Shown: piece by piece, positions 48,327 to 60,818 of the stretch
Layout: every line of letters starts with the position of its first letter
Position numbering within the stretch: the first letter of the stretch is position 1
Origin: Agelaius tricolor
Lineage: Eukaryota; Chordata; Aves; Passeriformes; Icteridae
Direction of reading: 5' to 3'
Assembly: GCA_023055355.1 (NCBI GenBank)
Contig: JALJCS010000015.1
Coordinates: forward strand, 10,223,501-10,287,500
DNA: 64,000 nucleotides
Translations under genes and position numbers: made by a program
The notes under the pieces: generated by a model
The model's database searches: none
Told to the model about the DNA's origin: nothing
Seen by the model: only the letters and a program-made list of their open reading frames with translations

Positions 48327-51026
48327 GAAAATCCATTAATCCCTCAAGGATGTCACATTAACCAATGAAGCTTTTTATTTTTATTTGAAGAGTAAGATAA
48401 AAGAGTAAGTACAGGAGTGCTTTAGCTTGTTTCAAAGTAGAATAAACTTCTTTTGAAAAATTTATCAGAACTACAGGAGGCCTTTAATTACCTCTTGTAC
48501 TAGCACATGACACTCACACAGCATTTATTTTAGGAGAAATAGGAAATGGGTTCTAGAGGTAAATTGTCTTATATTAGACACAAGTGTTGTATATCTTTGT
48601 AAGAAGATTGAAAATTTTATCTTACTTTGTAGATTGCCCCTTTTATTTCTTATTTTCTGTTACTAATTTTCATTGGAAATATTTTTAACCTGAGTTCTGG
48701 TAGAAGCAGCTATTCACTTAAAGTAGTTTAGCATATCTACCTATACACTGTATTCAAAGAATTTTTCTGAGAGTCTTTTAATTGTAACAGAAATCTGGGG
48801 GATGGGTGGGGAAGGTTGTGAAGGAAACAGGTGAAGGAATTTTTACAAAACTTTTTAGGAAAACTAAGAATCTTTTAGGAAAAGGAATGACTTTGTGACT
48901 TGTAACATAATCCTACAGTACTTCAGCACAATGAAGCATCAATGTTTTTTGCATAAGAAATGAAAATGAGACTACTTCAACGCTACTTTATCTTTTCTGC
49001 AGAAATATAAATATTGGATTGCTGTCCTTAATTTAGCTTAAGTCTTCTAAGCATGGCCAGGAAAAAAATCCAGATATTACCACTGGCCTTAAAATTCGAT
49101 CCAACTTTTCAGTAGCAATTACTATTCCCATGACACCTAAGCAAGTTTAACAATTCATAGTAGCAAGCAACCTACAGATGCTTCTCGTCATGAGAATATT
49201 AAAAACAGAAGAAAAGATCATGGAATTTATTCATTAAGAAAATAGGTTGGCAATGAATTGAAGTGATTCAAAACTGCTTTTGGAGCTTTGAGTTAAACAT
49301 GAAGAACACATGGCAATTATGCACCTATTCAAATAACTTTCTTTTCTGTATCCATTCAGAATACCAGTGCTGGAGGCAGAGAACTGAAACACTTCACTTG
49401 TGTCCTTAACCTGGGTAACAAAACCATCCCATGTTTTCATTGGTGAAGGGTAAGTTGTCTGAAAAAGGACTACTCAAGGTGGAAGGTAACGGCATATCAC
49501 AACCCAGATATATCCAGTAAACTAGATATCTATGACCATACTTACACAATTTTAAAAAAAGTATAAAAATATCAAGTATTGTAGGAGATTTTAAAATTAA
49601 TGCAGGACAAATGAAATTTGGAAAGACTGCGTGGATTAAGCAATCATTGCAAAGTCTTCCTTGGTTCTTAATTCACTGAAAAAATTAAAAGTTAGCAGAA
49701 GTTTAGATGAACTATGTACCTTTTCTCCCCTGGAATTTAGAAATTCCAAGGTATTAGTATTGTGAAATTTCTGATAAATATAATTGGTATATTTGAAGAT
49801 TTTACTTCTCCCAGCCACTTTGTGAACACTGATACCCTAATTGTTCACATTACAGAAAAAGCAACAATTTTGGGGTGTGTCCTGACCAGTAGACATATTT
49901 TCTAAATGAAAAAAAAAAAAATTAAATTAAAAACCCTAGACCTCAACTTTCAGCTAAGTCCTTTAACTTAGAAAATCTTTATGACCTTTTGAATAGACTT
50001 TAAGTGTATTTATTCTCATAATTTCTCCAAAATTTCTAATGTAACTATGTTTGCAAATACAAATACAACCAAAGTGACTGGCAAATTTTGAAAACCTTAA
50101 CTGTGCCATTTCATCAAACTTACTGATGTCTTTTAAAATTTTCAAATGCATCTATATTTAAATTCTCTTACTCTTTGACAATTTGTCTTAATACATTCTT
50201 AAGCGTCCATAAAACTTATGAAAGAATGTTCAAACAAGAAATTTATAGTTCTGTGTATTAAGAGTTTTGTAGCAGTCAGGAACCATTTTAAAGTGGTTTT
50301 AAAGGTACATTTTAAAGTGACTGTGATACCCTTAACATCATATTTTCTTGTTTTATTGTAAGTAGTGACAAATGAGCTCAATAGAGCCCTGCTGCCTCTC
50401 CCAGCCCTGCTTGGAGAGCACCAGGAGCACAACAGTCAGATCTCGGGAGTCTGTTAAATACCCAGGCTTGAATAACAAGGCAGAGCCCTATTCCACCACT
50501 CCTACTAATGAGGTAAATTCTTTTGTGTATTGATTTTAATTAGTTCACTTGTGGAAAAAAGTCCAACATAGCATGATTAAGGGCAGCAATATAGCCCTGG
50601 GTAAGGACCAGACCTACTTTAAGGTCTAACATAATACACAAATTGTCAGTATCATAAAATCTAATTTTACATACATATATGAATGCATCTTTTACTAGGG
50701 AATTTTTTTTTTTGTTTTAATTTCAATGGTCTGGCTGAAAGTTTAAAAGCCTGAATGCATTACACTGAATCCTGGTGTAAAAATAAAAAAACATATGCTA
50801 AATATGAACATAGGACACACCACTGAAATACTAATTAGAGACTGGAACATGGTGACAAAGAAATTCATAAAGGTATTTATAACTGATTTTATATGATTGC
50901 CTGTGGCTGGGAGGAATGCAATGATACATACAATAGGAATTATATGCAGTCATATAAAATTAGACCATTTCACTGATGCACTTAAATGAATGCCTAATAT
51001 TGCCAATCTTCTGATTGATAGCCATT

Positions 51027-51048
51027 ACATATATATAAATATATATTA
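51027..51048. repeat. AT-rich dinucleotide tract
   Basis: Alternating AT steps, broken once by 'aaat', form a short imperfect TA microsatellite. Confidence 0.75.
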
Positions 51049-52887
51049 TCCAAGCTGCATTTAATAGGGTATAACAGCTCTATCCACATAAATTACTGAA
51101 AGAACATGCCACCAGACATTACTTTTCTGTATTAGTGATTAAGCATTTCCATAGGACATATCACCTAAAATAGATTTACACTTATTCAGTAACAGTTATT
51201 TTGTTTGATAAATAATAAGTACTTTTTTATGACTAAAGTAATTCTGATGTTTTAGCTCTCAAATGAATTAGTTCTTCATTCTGTACTACAAGGATCTCAT
51301 CATTCAATCTTGTAGTTGCACTTCAAAAGCTTTAAGAATCCTCCATTTGATTTCTGGGAAGTATTTTCTCGTTAACATTTAACATATGTACCCCGTAGGC
51401 ATGATTCACACAAGACTCTGGAATTCTAAGGAAATGATGATCACTCACAGAAATGTGTAAAGAATCAAGAACTCTGGCAATTTTCACTTCAAATGTTGTC
51501 AGCAAGTGACTATTATAAAAGTACTTTTCTCACCATATCGCTGAAAAATGCTGTGTACTGAGCAGGTATGAGAAAAGTTACACTTTTAATGAGCTGCACC
51601 ACCTGAAGGTTTATTTCCTCGAAGTTGGTAACTGAATCTGTTACAGTCTGAGAAATGCTAATTATAGGTAAGAGATGCTCAGTTTGGCCTGAATAAAGTT
51701 GATACCTTGCAGGGTGGGGAAGGGGACAGCCAACCAGCCAAAGACAAAAAATGTTCTGGGTCCTCATTAATCACAGAAACCATGCTCCAACCCATACCCT
51801 AAATGGCAACAATATCGTTTTCCTTAATACCATCCTTGGAAAGGCCAGCTCACACATCTAATAATGCATATATTTAAGTAATTGATTGGTTGCTTTTAAA
51901 AAATGGAAAACTGTTCCCTGAATTACTAAAGAGCCGGCAAAAATGAAAACTAATGAGCTCATTTCAATAAAAATTTATGAGACTGGTTCCATGCTGACAA
52001 AGTGGGTCTTGCAGGCAGTACCCCTTCACCTCCTTGCCACAAAAAGAAAAATCCTTGATTTCAAAATATTTTAAAATCTTTTAATGAGGTATTAAAATAT
52101 AGCTACCAATCTACAGGTAATTTGAAAGGATTGTATGCAACTCTGAGATCACCAATAAGTCTTTTGCAGTACAAAAGAACTTTCTGAAAAAAGCAAAAAT
52201 AATATTTGTCAGCAGTAGTTACTAGAGATGGAAAATTCTCTTTAGGATCTATCAACTATATGCAAAATGAATGATGTCACAATATAAACCAAACTTTCTC
52301 AAATAGGTTTTATTAAGTTATCATGTAAGTACATTTTAAGATGCAAAAACACAGCAATAAAACCCAAAGAATAAAACTCACATGATCCAAAGTAAGAATA
52401 CTTGCTCTTTTTGAACTTGCTCTTTTATCAGCCTGAGTCTGATAGAGGAGTATCATATTCATTAATATTATGCACTGTTACACGTAAAATAGTTGATTTA
52501 TAAATAAATATTATAATCAAGTATTTATCTAAATAAGAATGTAAAGAACTAAATAATTCAATAAACCAAACGAAAACAAAGGTAAAACTGTAAATATGTG
52601 CTCCTGGATGTATCCACCAGTACAAATCCAATTATTGATCTTAATTATTTTACAAAAAGTGAAAATAATGTTGTACAAGAATTACTTTAGATATGAATAT
52701 AAAAGTAATACATGTTAATGCTGGAAAACTGATTAATATCAAATGCCCCTTAAAACCTGGACTGTAAATCTCAGAAGGACATGGAAAAATACCTGCTATT
52801 TTAAAAGGTACCAAAAAATAAAATTCAGAACTATAATGTAAAACTGGAGTAGAGTAGATGTAATTTAAATTAATGTCTTTATAATAA

Positions 52888-52920
52888 TGTGTGTGCATGT
52901 GTGTGTATATATGTATATAT
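52888..52920. repeat. Compound TG/TA microsatellite
   Basis: TG units broken by 'catg' pass directly into TA units. Alternating purine-pyrimidine runs of this kind can adopt Z-DNA, but no function is implied. Confidence 0.85.
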
Positions 52921-53261
52921 TAAAATATAATAATGTATGTATTAAAAATGTGCCTGCTGTAAAAATTTAGTTTTGGAGAACGTCACATTACAATCCTGCA
53001 TAAATAAAAACTAGAAGCTATTCTCAAACTAACTTAAGAATGTTATGATCATCACTTGCCCTGCATTGTTTTTTTTCTAGCTTTTATTTCTTTTAAATAC
53101 AGAAACAAGCTTTGAAAGGTCAGAATATTGCAAACTGATTAACAGAACCCATGTTTGCTTATGTTTTCACAGTAGGAAATGCTGTAAAAATAGATTGAAT
53201 GAACTGAGAAATACTATGGAGTTGAGATTTTTTTGTCTCTGAAACCTGGCTATAAGTTAAG

Positions 53262-53281
53262 CTTCTTCTTCATCTTCTTCT
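53262..53281. repeat. CTT microsatellite, imperfect
   Basis: Six CTT-like triplets with one 'cat' interruption. Confidence 0.8.
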
Positions 53282-54180
53282 GTGAGATAAAATAGGTATT
53301 TAAACAAATTTAAGCACAATATATGTTGAAATATGTAATCATATACACAAGAGATATTCAGAACAAGTAGAGAAATACTGTCATGCCAATTAAAGTAAAA
53401 TTTGATGTACACCACGACCAAATCCATTTTTTGAGTCTAGTGGGACTTTGAGTATTACACTGTTTTTCTTCTTTGTACTGTTGTTGACACTCTCAGAACC
53501 ATCTTCAAAGCACCGTACTCTTTTGTGTGGTGTAAAACCAGTATGCTTCCAATTTTGCCATCAATCATCTTTAATAGCATATGCTATTAATGTAATTTCG
53601 TTATTGAAGATTCCTAAATCTATTCAGTGGTTTGCACAAGACAATTACGTTTTTTGTTATATGCATGCAGGCAATCAGATAGCGTCTTTTTAAATTAGAG
53701 CAATTAAACATGGTCATTATAAATGGTAGATTATTAAAAAAAATAATGAAGTGTCAATATGACATTCTTTGATTTGAAATAAAATGGTAAGAGAATGGAG
53801 AGATGCATTTTAATTATTTAATTTTAAAAGTGTGCTTGAAAAATCTTCTTTATGAAAGCTTTCTGATGTTGGAAAATGTCTTCCATTTCCACTTTTACAG
53901 AGCCATTGATGGTTTTACAGATATTTCTTAACATTGTAAAAAACATTTTCCAACACAGAGAAACCCTCTATACATTATCTAGAAAAATAATTAGGATATA
54001 TGGTCACTTTCCCAAAAGTGAAAAAAGAAAAAAAATTCTGCATTAGTACATCTGTGTAGTCAGCATTGAAGAAATGTCTGCATCCTTGTACACCAACAAA
54101 AATTCTACACATTACAGATATTTTTGCCACAAGAAGTTAAACAGCTACATTATTTTGACAGACCACTTTTTCTTTCTTCT

Positions 54181-54540
54181 TGCTGTAAAAGGTTACTTCC
54201 TGTCTACCTTTGCAGTATCAAAACCACGTGTTCAGTGAGGCACTCCAGGATGTGTGTAATGCACACGCAGTCCCACAGTCCTACTGCTACCAAAATTTAT
54301 CTGCCCCCAGAGCTGACAGGCGGCTGTGCATTGCTGGACAGCATGCCCTGCTTCCAGTCTTACTCCAACTGTAGCTGCTGAGTGTCAGAAAAATTTCCTG
54401 AGTGTCCCTGCTTCCATGGCATACCTGGCAGAAGGATGAGGAACCTGAAGAGGCACACCTGGATAATCTCCATGTTTGATAAATTTGAAATACGAACGTG
54501 AAATAAGAACCGTGAGATTTGATAGCTTTTTGCACCTAGA
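54181..54540. other. Moderately GC-rich stretch with opposed open frames
   Basis: An 85-codon plus-strand frame (54124-54381) and an 82-codon minus-strand frame (54287-54535) overlap here, and another plus frame entered after 'cctttgcag' (AG at 54214-54215) is also open to a TAG at about 54373. The translations are Cys/Ser-rich and show no domain. A non-coding exon is possible; chance is more likely. Confidence 0.25.
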
Positions 54541-57255
54541 TGTCAAAGAATTACAATAAAACATCTACAGATTTTGACATTGTATAAATGTCCTCCCATG
54601 GTTCCAAAGACCTGCTAAAATTGCTTAAATATGCTCCAGAATGTCATGCATAGCAAGTCACCCTTCCAGTCCAAAACACAGAGCTGCACGTTATAGACAC
54701 TGCAGTCGATTTTAGGGGATGTTATTTGTAAATATGGTGCTTTTTCTCTCACTGCTGTTTCTTAGAGCCTTCTAGAATAAACTCAGTATAATGAAAAGGA
54801 ACTTTTCACTGAAAGACTGAACTCACAACAGGTTAATTGCATATAAAAGCGGACTCTGAAAAGGGATTTTTCAAAGAATCCCTTTTTAGGAATGTATACC
54901 ACAAATACAGACATGCTGGAGATCATACTGACAGAGCAGTATATGATACTCTAATACCAATAATTTTACAGGACTCCCTATGATTTGCTGCCTCATCTTT
55001 CTGTGACATTTCTTTGAGACAACTTCTTGTGGGAAGCAAAGTAAATTAGTATAGCTTTGAAAATAGTTTAAAAAAAGATTTCTTCTAAAAAAATAATAAA
55101 CCAAATTATAAACCAATAATAAACATTTTGTAAAGAACAAAACAAAGCATGGGAAATGTTAGACTTGCATCCTCTTGTGAAAAAGTTAAACATGTCCTTT
55201 TAGCTCAGATCAGCATAATTATTATGATTTGTTTTTTTGAGTAAAGCAGGTAAGGAGCAGAAGAGGAGCTCAGTGAAAGAAATGAGAACAAAATTTGCTG
55301 TGGGAGAATGGTGAACTTCAAAACTGCTTTCAGCAGTTAAAATGAGAGCACTTGAAGATTCTCAACCATGTAGAGTACACAAAGTATTTTAGCTAGCATG
55401 AATTGCATAGATAAGCAACAGCATAAAAATAAATCCATGTGGGATATCAAAAAGGGTGAGAAAAAATATTCTTTTCCATCAAAGCACCTCTGGGCACTAT
55501 GGGGTCATTCATTCTTTAGATGTAGTTGTGAATATATTCTGGTACATTTTGGTAAGTAATGTTTAATCCATTGTATAGATGGATGATGTCAACTATACCC
55601 GACCTTATTAGCAGCAAGCCTAATTCAGACTTGCATCTACCTGTCACCATAGATCTCCAGTCCTATTTTCAGAACAAAATTTATCAGAGAAAAATATTCA
55701 GTACAATTAGCTTTTTCTGCATTGCCTAATTTGAGATATCAAGGAAGTGAAACAAAAAAAGGAATCTATCACCTATATTAATGGATGTTTCAGATCAATT
55801 TAACCTGAACTAATATATTTTCTTAATGACAAATCAATGTCAAAAATAATGAAAGAACTTAAGATTCTGTGTGCTTTCCTAAAGTCTTTGCTGTTAAACA
55901 GGGTTGTACAGCCTGCCAGTCTTGCATTATTTATTAGCTGTGAATATTATTAGACCATGTTGTGGTTTACAGTACTGAAAAGATGAAGCCAATTATTTCT
56001 TCTGCATTCTTTCAAGAATTACACAGTTGAAAAGTAAAAAAGAGTCTTTATATCAACTAAATAAAATTAAGAAATTCAAACAAATCTAGAAATAAACTGC
56101 AAATGAATATATTGCAGGTTTAATTTTATGTTATTGGTTCAATTTTATATGAATGTCTACAATTTCTCCAGATGATTTTTCCCCTGAGACCAGGATCAGA
56201 TGCTGAGGTCAAGAATCCATCCCAATTCACATTTACTGCGGCTTATTTTACAGCCATTTTAGAACAAAGAGAACTTTAAATTAATAAAAACTTTGTAACA
56301 AATATTAAAGAATCTATGGGCAAGATCTCACATACACTTAGCACTGTGAATACAAGCAAAGAGAAATTCCCCTTCTGAGGACAAAAAATTTAAGTTTCAG
56401 GGTGATAAGTGGGTCCTCTGGGTAAGAGTACTGAAAGGACAGGATGATCTTTAATATTTATCTCAAAATAACATTTTCAGAAGCTGTTCCATTGCTTTAT
56501 TTAGTGGATCAAGAAAAGAAACCTTTACTTGCTCCCCAGTGCAGCTGGCTGATGTGAGTCTTCCCAATGTCGGTATCTCCCATTTAGTCCCCAACTGAGA
56601 ATTGTTCTTTCAACTGTTCCTCAATATCATAAGAGAAGAAAAAGCTTCAAGTCATCATTTTTTTTCCTACTGGTAAGAAGAGAGTCAGACAACTTCTCAA
56701 CTAATATCTGGATATTTTTGTGTGAAAAACAAAGTATAAAAAGAGAAACAAGGTACGAGTTTATTGGCATCAAGTTTGCATTGAAGCTGAGACCGCAACT
56801 CCCTAATAAAGTCTGGGATCACAATTCTATTGGAAAGCAGTGGCAGAATTGAAAAACTGAAAGGATGCTTCATTGGAAAAACAAGTAACTTCTGTTAAAC
56901 ACAACAGTTATTGATATGTGAGTACTGAATAGGTTTGTGGTCCGCTATAAAGACAGAACTCTATCTGAATAAATAAGGTTATGAGTAGAGCATGGATAAC
57001 TATTTACGGGAATTTCCAAAACTTTCAAGTGTGTTTATGCTTAGAAAAGAGCCTGTGTAAAGCCTGGATCCCTAAGACAGAACATGCAATTGCAGAATTG
57101 TGTTTAATGCCAAAACATGCCTGTGACTTGCAAACCCAAATTCTTCTTACATGCTCGGTAGAGATGAAAATGCCACTTTTCTGTGGGGGCTGGGGGAAGA
57201 AGAGCAGAATCAGTTTGTCCATCCACGAGGGGCTGTGCTAGGGTTACCCAGCTAA

Positions 57256-57312
57256 TTTACCTTGTGACCTGAGCTAGATCTTTGAACCCCTTCCTTCAGA
57301 GGTGAAGAACCA
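57256..57312 (+). mobile_element. MIR-like fragment, diverged
   Basis: The order 'accttgtgacctgagctaga' then 'tctttgaaccccttcctt' then 'cagaggtgaag' follows the MIR 3' half ('gctgtgtgaccttgggcaag' then 'tcacttaacctctctg' then 'cctcagtttcc'). Similarity is moderate. Confidence 0.35.
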
Positions 57313-58129
57313 GGGTATTAAGCTTGATTCATTTAAAAGCGCCCAACCAACATAACAAATGATTTTAATAAGATCTACAACTCTACCGGGAAAACTGTAC
57401 AAGGAGAGCCCAAGTGCTTCTTTAATGTTTAAAACTTGATTAAATATTTACAGTAGCATAAGACTGAAAAAATCAAAAAGCTCCTCCTTGTCTTGACTCC
57501 ATCAAATCATGTTTATGGTAGCTCATGAAGAGCAAAAAATTTTGCCATTATTAGAAACAAATATAAAAGCTAAATTCAGATACACAACATTTTGTAATTT
57601 CTATCATGTGTATTCATGATTACACTTATTTATAAAAGAAAAACAGGACTAAATATATTTATGCTTGCTAAAACCACTATTTTAATTTTAAAGACTGAGA
57701 CTTTTGAGACATAGCACATATATTTTTCCCCCATTCCCTTATATATCTTCTGGATTATGAAGGCTTTCTTTGGATATCTACCTATCAAACAGTAATTTTC
57801 AATTTTCTTTTGGATTTTCACATTTCTTTTATTGTCCTTCAGGGTAATGAATGCAAACCCCTAATACAGTAAACTTGCTTTTCTCAGCTGCCTCTTTATG
57901 AATAGTTCATACAGTACATCCATAGCTTTCAAATTACTTCAGGTGCTAAAGGAACATTCAGGTGTTCACTCCTTAATTAGCACAGCCTTTGGAAGAGAGT
58001 TTTTGCATAGAAGTCCACAGGCCTGTGAACAGATTTTTGGCTCTAGATGAGTTCCTATAATAAACAATTACAAGTTCCAGTCAAGAGCTGAGTTTGAATG
58101 AGTTCAATATGTTGGAAGCAGTCTAGAAT

Positions 58130-58150
58130 CTCACTATGGAACATAGTGAG
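58130..58150. repeat. Perfect 9-bp hairpin, 3-base loop
   Basis: 'ctcactatg' and 'catagtgag' pair exactly around 'gaa'. A hairpin of this size is expected by chance a few times in 64 kb. Confidence 0.8.
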
Positions 58151-58907
58151 GAAAGAGATAGATAGGAAGTTATTTGACTCAAGTCATACCATAATACACT
58201 GTAATTCTCTGCAAATGAGGCATCTATTCCAACACCTTAACAAGTTTTAGTTACCTAGCAAAACTGCTGAAGTTACAAAAGCCTCAAAAACCCAATTCTC
58301 ACAGGAATGGATTAGTGTACTGAAATAAATACCATGGCCAGCTCTCTGCAAATGAAGTCACAGCACATATAATGAAAGAATCTGGACTGAAATCATTGTC
58401 ATTATAAAAAACCATTTGATTCTGTTTCTGACAAAATAATCTGTTTCCTTGGGCAATTAGGTCTTAAAAATGGTTGCCCATAGGTGTTTATAAGAAGCTA
58501 ATTGTTACCTTGAAGCAATTTGGAAGCCTGCACATTCACAAGTAGTTATACAGCTGGATAAACCCAAAAGCCTGTCTCACTATTGACCCACTAAAGCAAG
58601 GACACAAGAAAACCTGGGAAAACAGAAATCCCACGTCATCCCTAGTCCCTGAGGATAAGGCAGAAAAAATGATGTTTCTATCACTCTCCAAATCAAGCTG
58701 TTGGAAAACTTTGAAGATTTTCCCTGTAGCCAACCAAAAGTACATGGAAGCCAATGGCCTTCCATGAACACAAATCAGCCAGTCAAACTAGATATTCCAG
58801 CCAGTCGTGCCCATTAATGAGGATATGAGACAAAAAAAAAAGAACAATTTATTTCTCAATTGCATGCTTTACAAAGCCAGAAGCAAGAATTGTGATGGAG
58901 TAACAAG

Positions 58908-59016
58908 AGTAAACCACTAGACTACGAAATCAAGACTCCTCATTTAAGGCATGCTGTCATTTTGTGCAAGTTCCTAACTTCCTTGTGACTCAAGCTTCCC
59001 AGACAGTGGGAAAAAT
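58908..59016 (+). mobile_element. MIR SINE remnant
   Basis: Blocks occur in the MIR order over more than 100 bases: 'accactagactacgaaatca' resembles the tRNA-related part ('gcactggactaggaatca'), then 'tgtgcaagttcctaacttcc' matches 'ttgggcaagttacttaacct', then 'gtgactcaagcttcccagac' matches 'gtgcctcagtttccccatct', and 'agtgggaaaaatg' matches the following 'gtaaaatggg'. MIR is an old tRNA-derived SINE family shared by amniotes. Divergence is high, as expected for its age. Confidence 0.55.
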
Positions 59017-60795
59017 GCATCTTCGATGAAAAATAGATGCTCTTTCAAAAATGTGAGTTCTCAAGGAATAAATAAATACTTTACATTTTACTATGCAAAA
59101 GATTTCTACACCTCCTCTAAAGAAATAATTACGCTATTTTGGTTTAGCTTTAGAATTTGGGTATGAGTCAGAATTCCTATAAAGAATCAGTGCTAGCCAC
59201 CTTTTATTCATCCATTCATATAAACACCAAGAGCATATACAGGGTAGTGCAAAGCAGGCAAACTGCTTTTCATGGCTTGCAGCCCTGTGCTGCAGTTCTC
59301 AGCTTTATGCACTTGGTTACAAACTGCCATCTGTAGCATGTATGTCAATAGCTGCATGACACCATTCACACACAGAGGCAGCCACCTTCCATCTGCTGTG
59401 CAGTCAGGCCACACATAACTCAGTCCCACCTTTAGACAAAACAACTGCTGCTTTCTCAGCCTGACAATGAAATTAAGTGATTGATGTCACAGGCAGCTCC
59501 CATCTAACATTCAACCAAATGCACACTTAGCATTTAGGCGTCACCTGTTCCAGGCATAAAACAAAACGGGCTTTTTTTCACTGTAATTCTTTGTAGGAAG
59601 GGAGTCTGACACTTCACCCAAAGCTCAACACAAAAGTGACTTCAAGTAATCACCAGAGAAAAATTCCCCCTCAACCCTCACCCCGGTATTTGACACTACT
59701 TTTAGCTATGTGTTTTGTAGATATATTACTTTCACTGAAAAAAATCTACCTGTTGTGCATTAGCAATGCTAAAATATGTAGACCCTTACCTAAAAACCTT
59801 AAATTTTTCATAGTATGATAAACTCAACTTGTAAGCTATGCATAGTCCAATATTAAAATAAAAGCATATTTTTTAATAATCTAATATTGATATACACAAA
59901 CCAGCACGCAACTCCTGGAATCAAATAAAGTCCCTCTAAGGTTTCAATGCATTCTTGGAAAGCAATCAAAAGCCTCTTTTTCCATAAGTTTGTTATTTAT
60001 AGAAAAGCATTTGATTGTTGCATTGAAGTGTTCACTCTATGTATAAAAAGGTGTTTATGGGTTTTAGTACAGTATAGTTAATACCCAAGCAATACCTAGC
60101 CCTTTCATAATAAAGAACCCTTACTGAGAGGATATATATTGTACTTTTCATCAAGTGTACAGCATACAATTACATTTGTTGGTGGTCTATAATGTAAACC
60201 CCAGTTGAGTCAGCTTATAGCTTATGGATTTGTTGTTCTGCATGCAACAATTAAGAACAGTTACATTTTTTGATTCAACTGAAAGTAAGGAGCAAGATGT
60301 GAGAAAAATATCCATACTTTCTTTCAAAGCAAACTATAAAAGCTTCCAGACTATTTTAAAATCAAAACTACATTGCTTAGGATTTAATATATTCTTTCTG
60401 CTATGTATGGATTGATAATTACATACTTTCCCACAGACAAAGAAAATAAAAGGTGCAAAGAGTACACAAAGCAGACCTTCCTGCACACAAAAGGTACAGT
60501 TACATTCAGTATAAATGTAGTAAAACACAGACCTAGCAAAACTCCTACCACAGCATAACTTCAATCATCCATTGGGTTACACAGCTGACAATATTCAAAA
60601 CACAAGAGAAAAAAAGCCAAATAAAAAAAAAACCTTTTCCTATCACAATGAAATCCAAAGAAAACATTAGTTTCTAAACATCCAGAATCTGAAATTTAAT
60701 ATAAATTCAGCTTCCCATATATGAATTCAAAGAGGTATCCAATCATGTAACATTTAAGGATTAATGTTACTTTTAAGGTTAGAAGGAATTGTAAA

Positions 60796-60818
60796 ATTCA
60801 AGCTTTCAGAGCTTGAAT
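60796..60818. repeat. Perfect 9-bp hairpin, 5-base loop
   Basis: 'attcaagct' and 'agcttgaat' pair exactly around 'ttcag'. No T tract or gene context gives it a function. Confidence 0.8.

Larger units (their letters stand above)
44557..54180. other. AT-rich non-coding DNA with simple repeats
   Basis: No gene, RNA gene or intact element was recognised. The longest frame is 121 codons (44849-45214), without a domain. The sequence contains poly(A) runs of 11 to 15 bases at 45213-45223, 47790-47800, 48312-48326 and 49909-49921 and the microsatellites listed separately. Confidence 0.65.
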
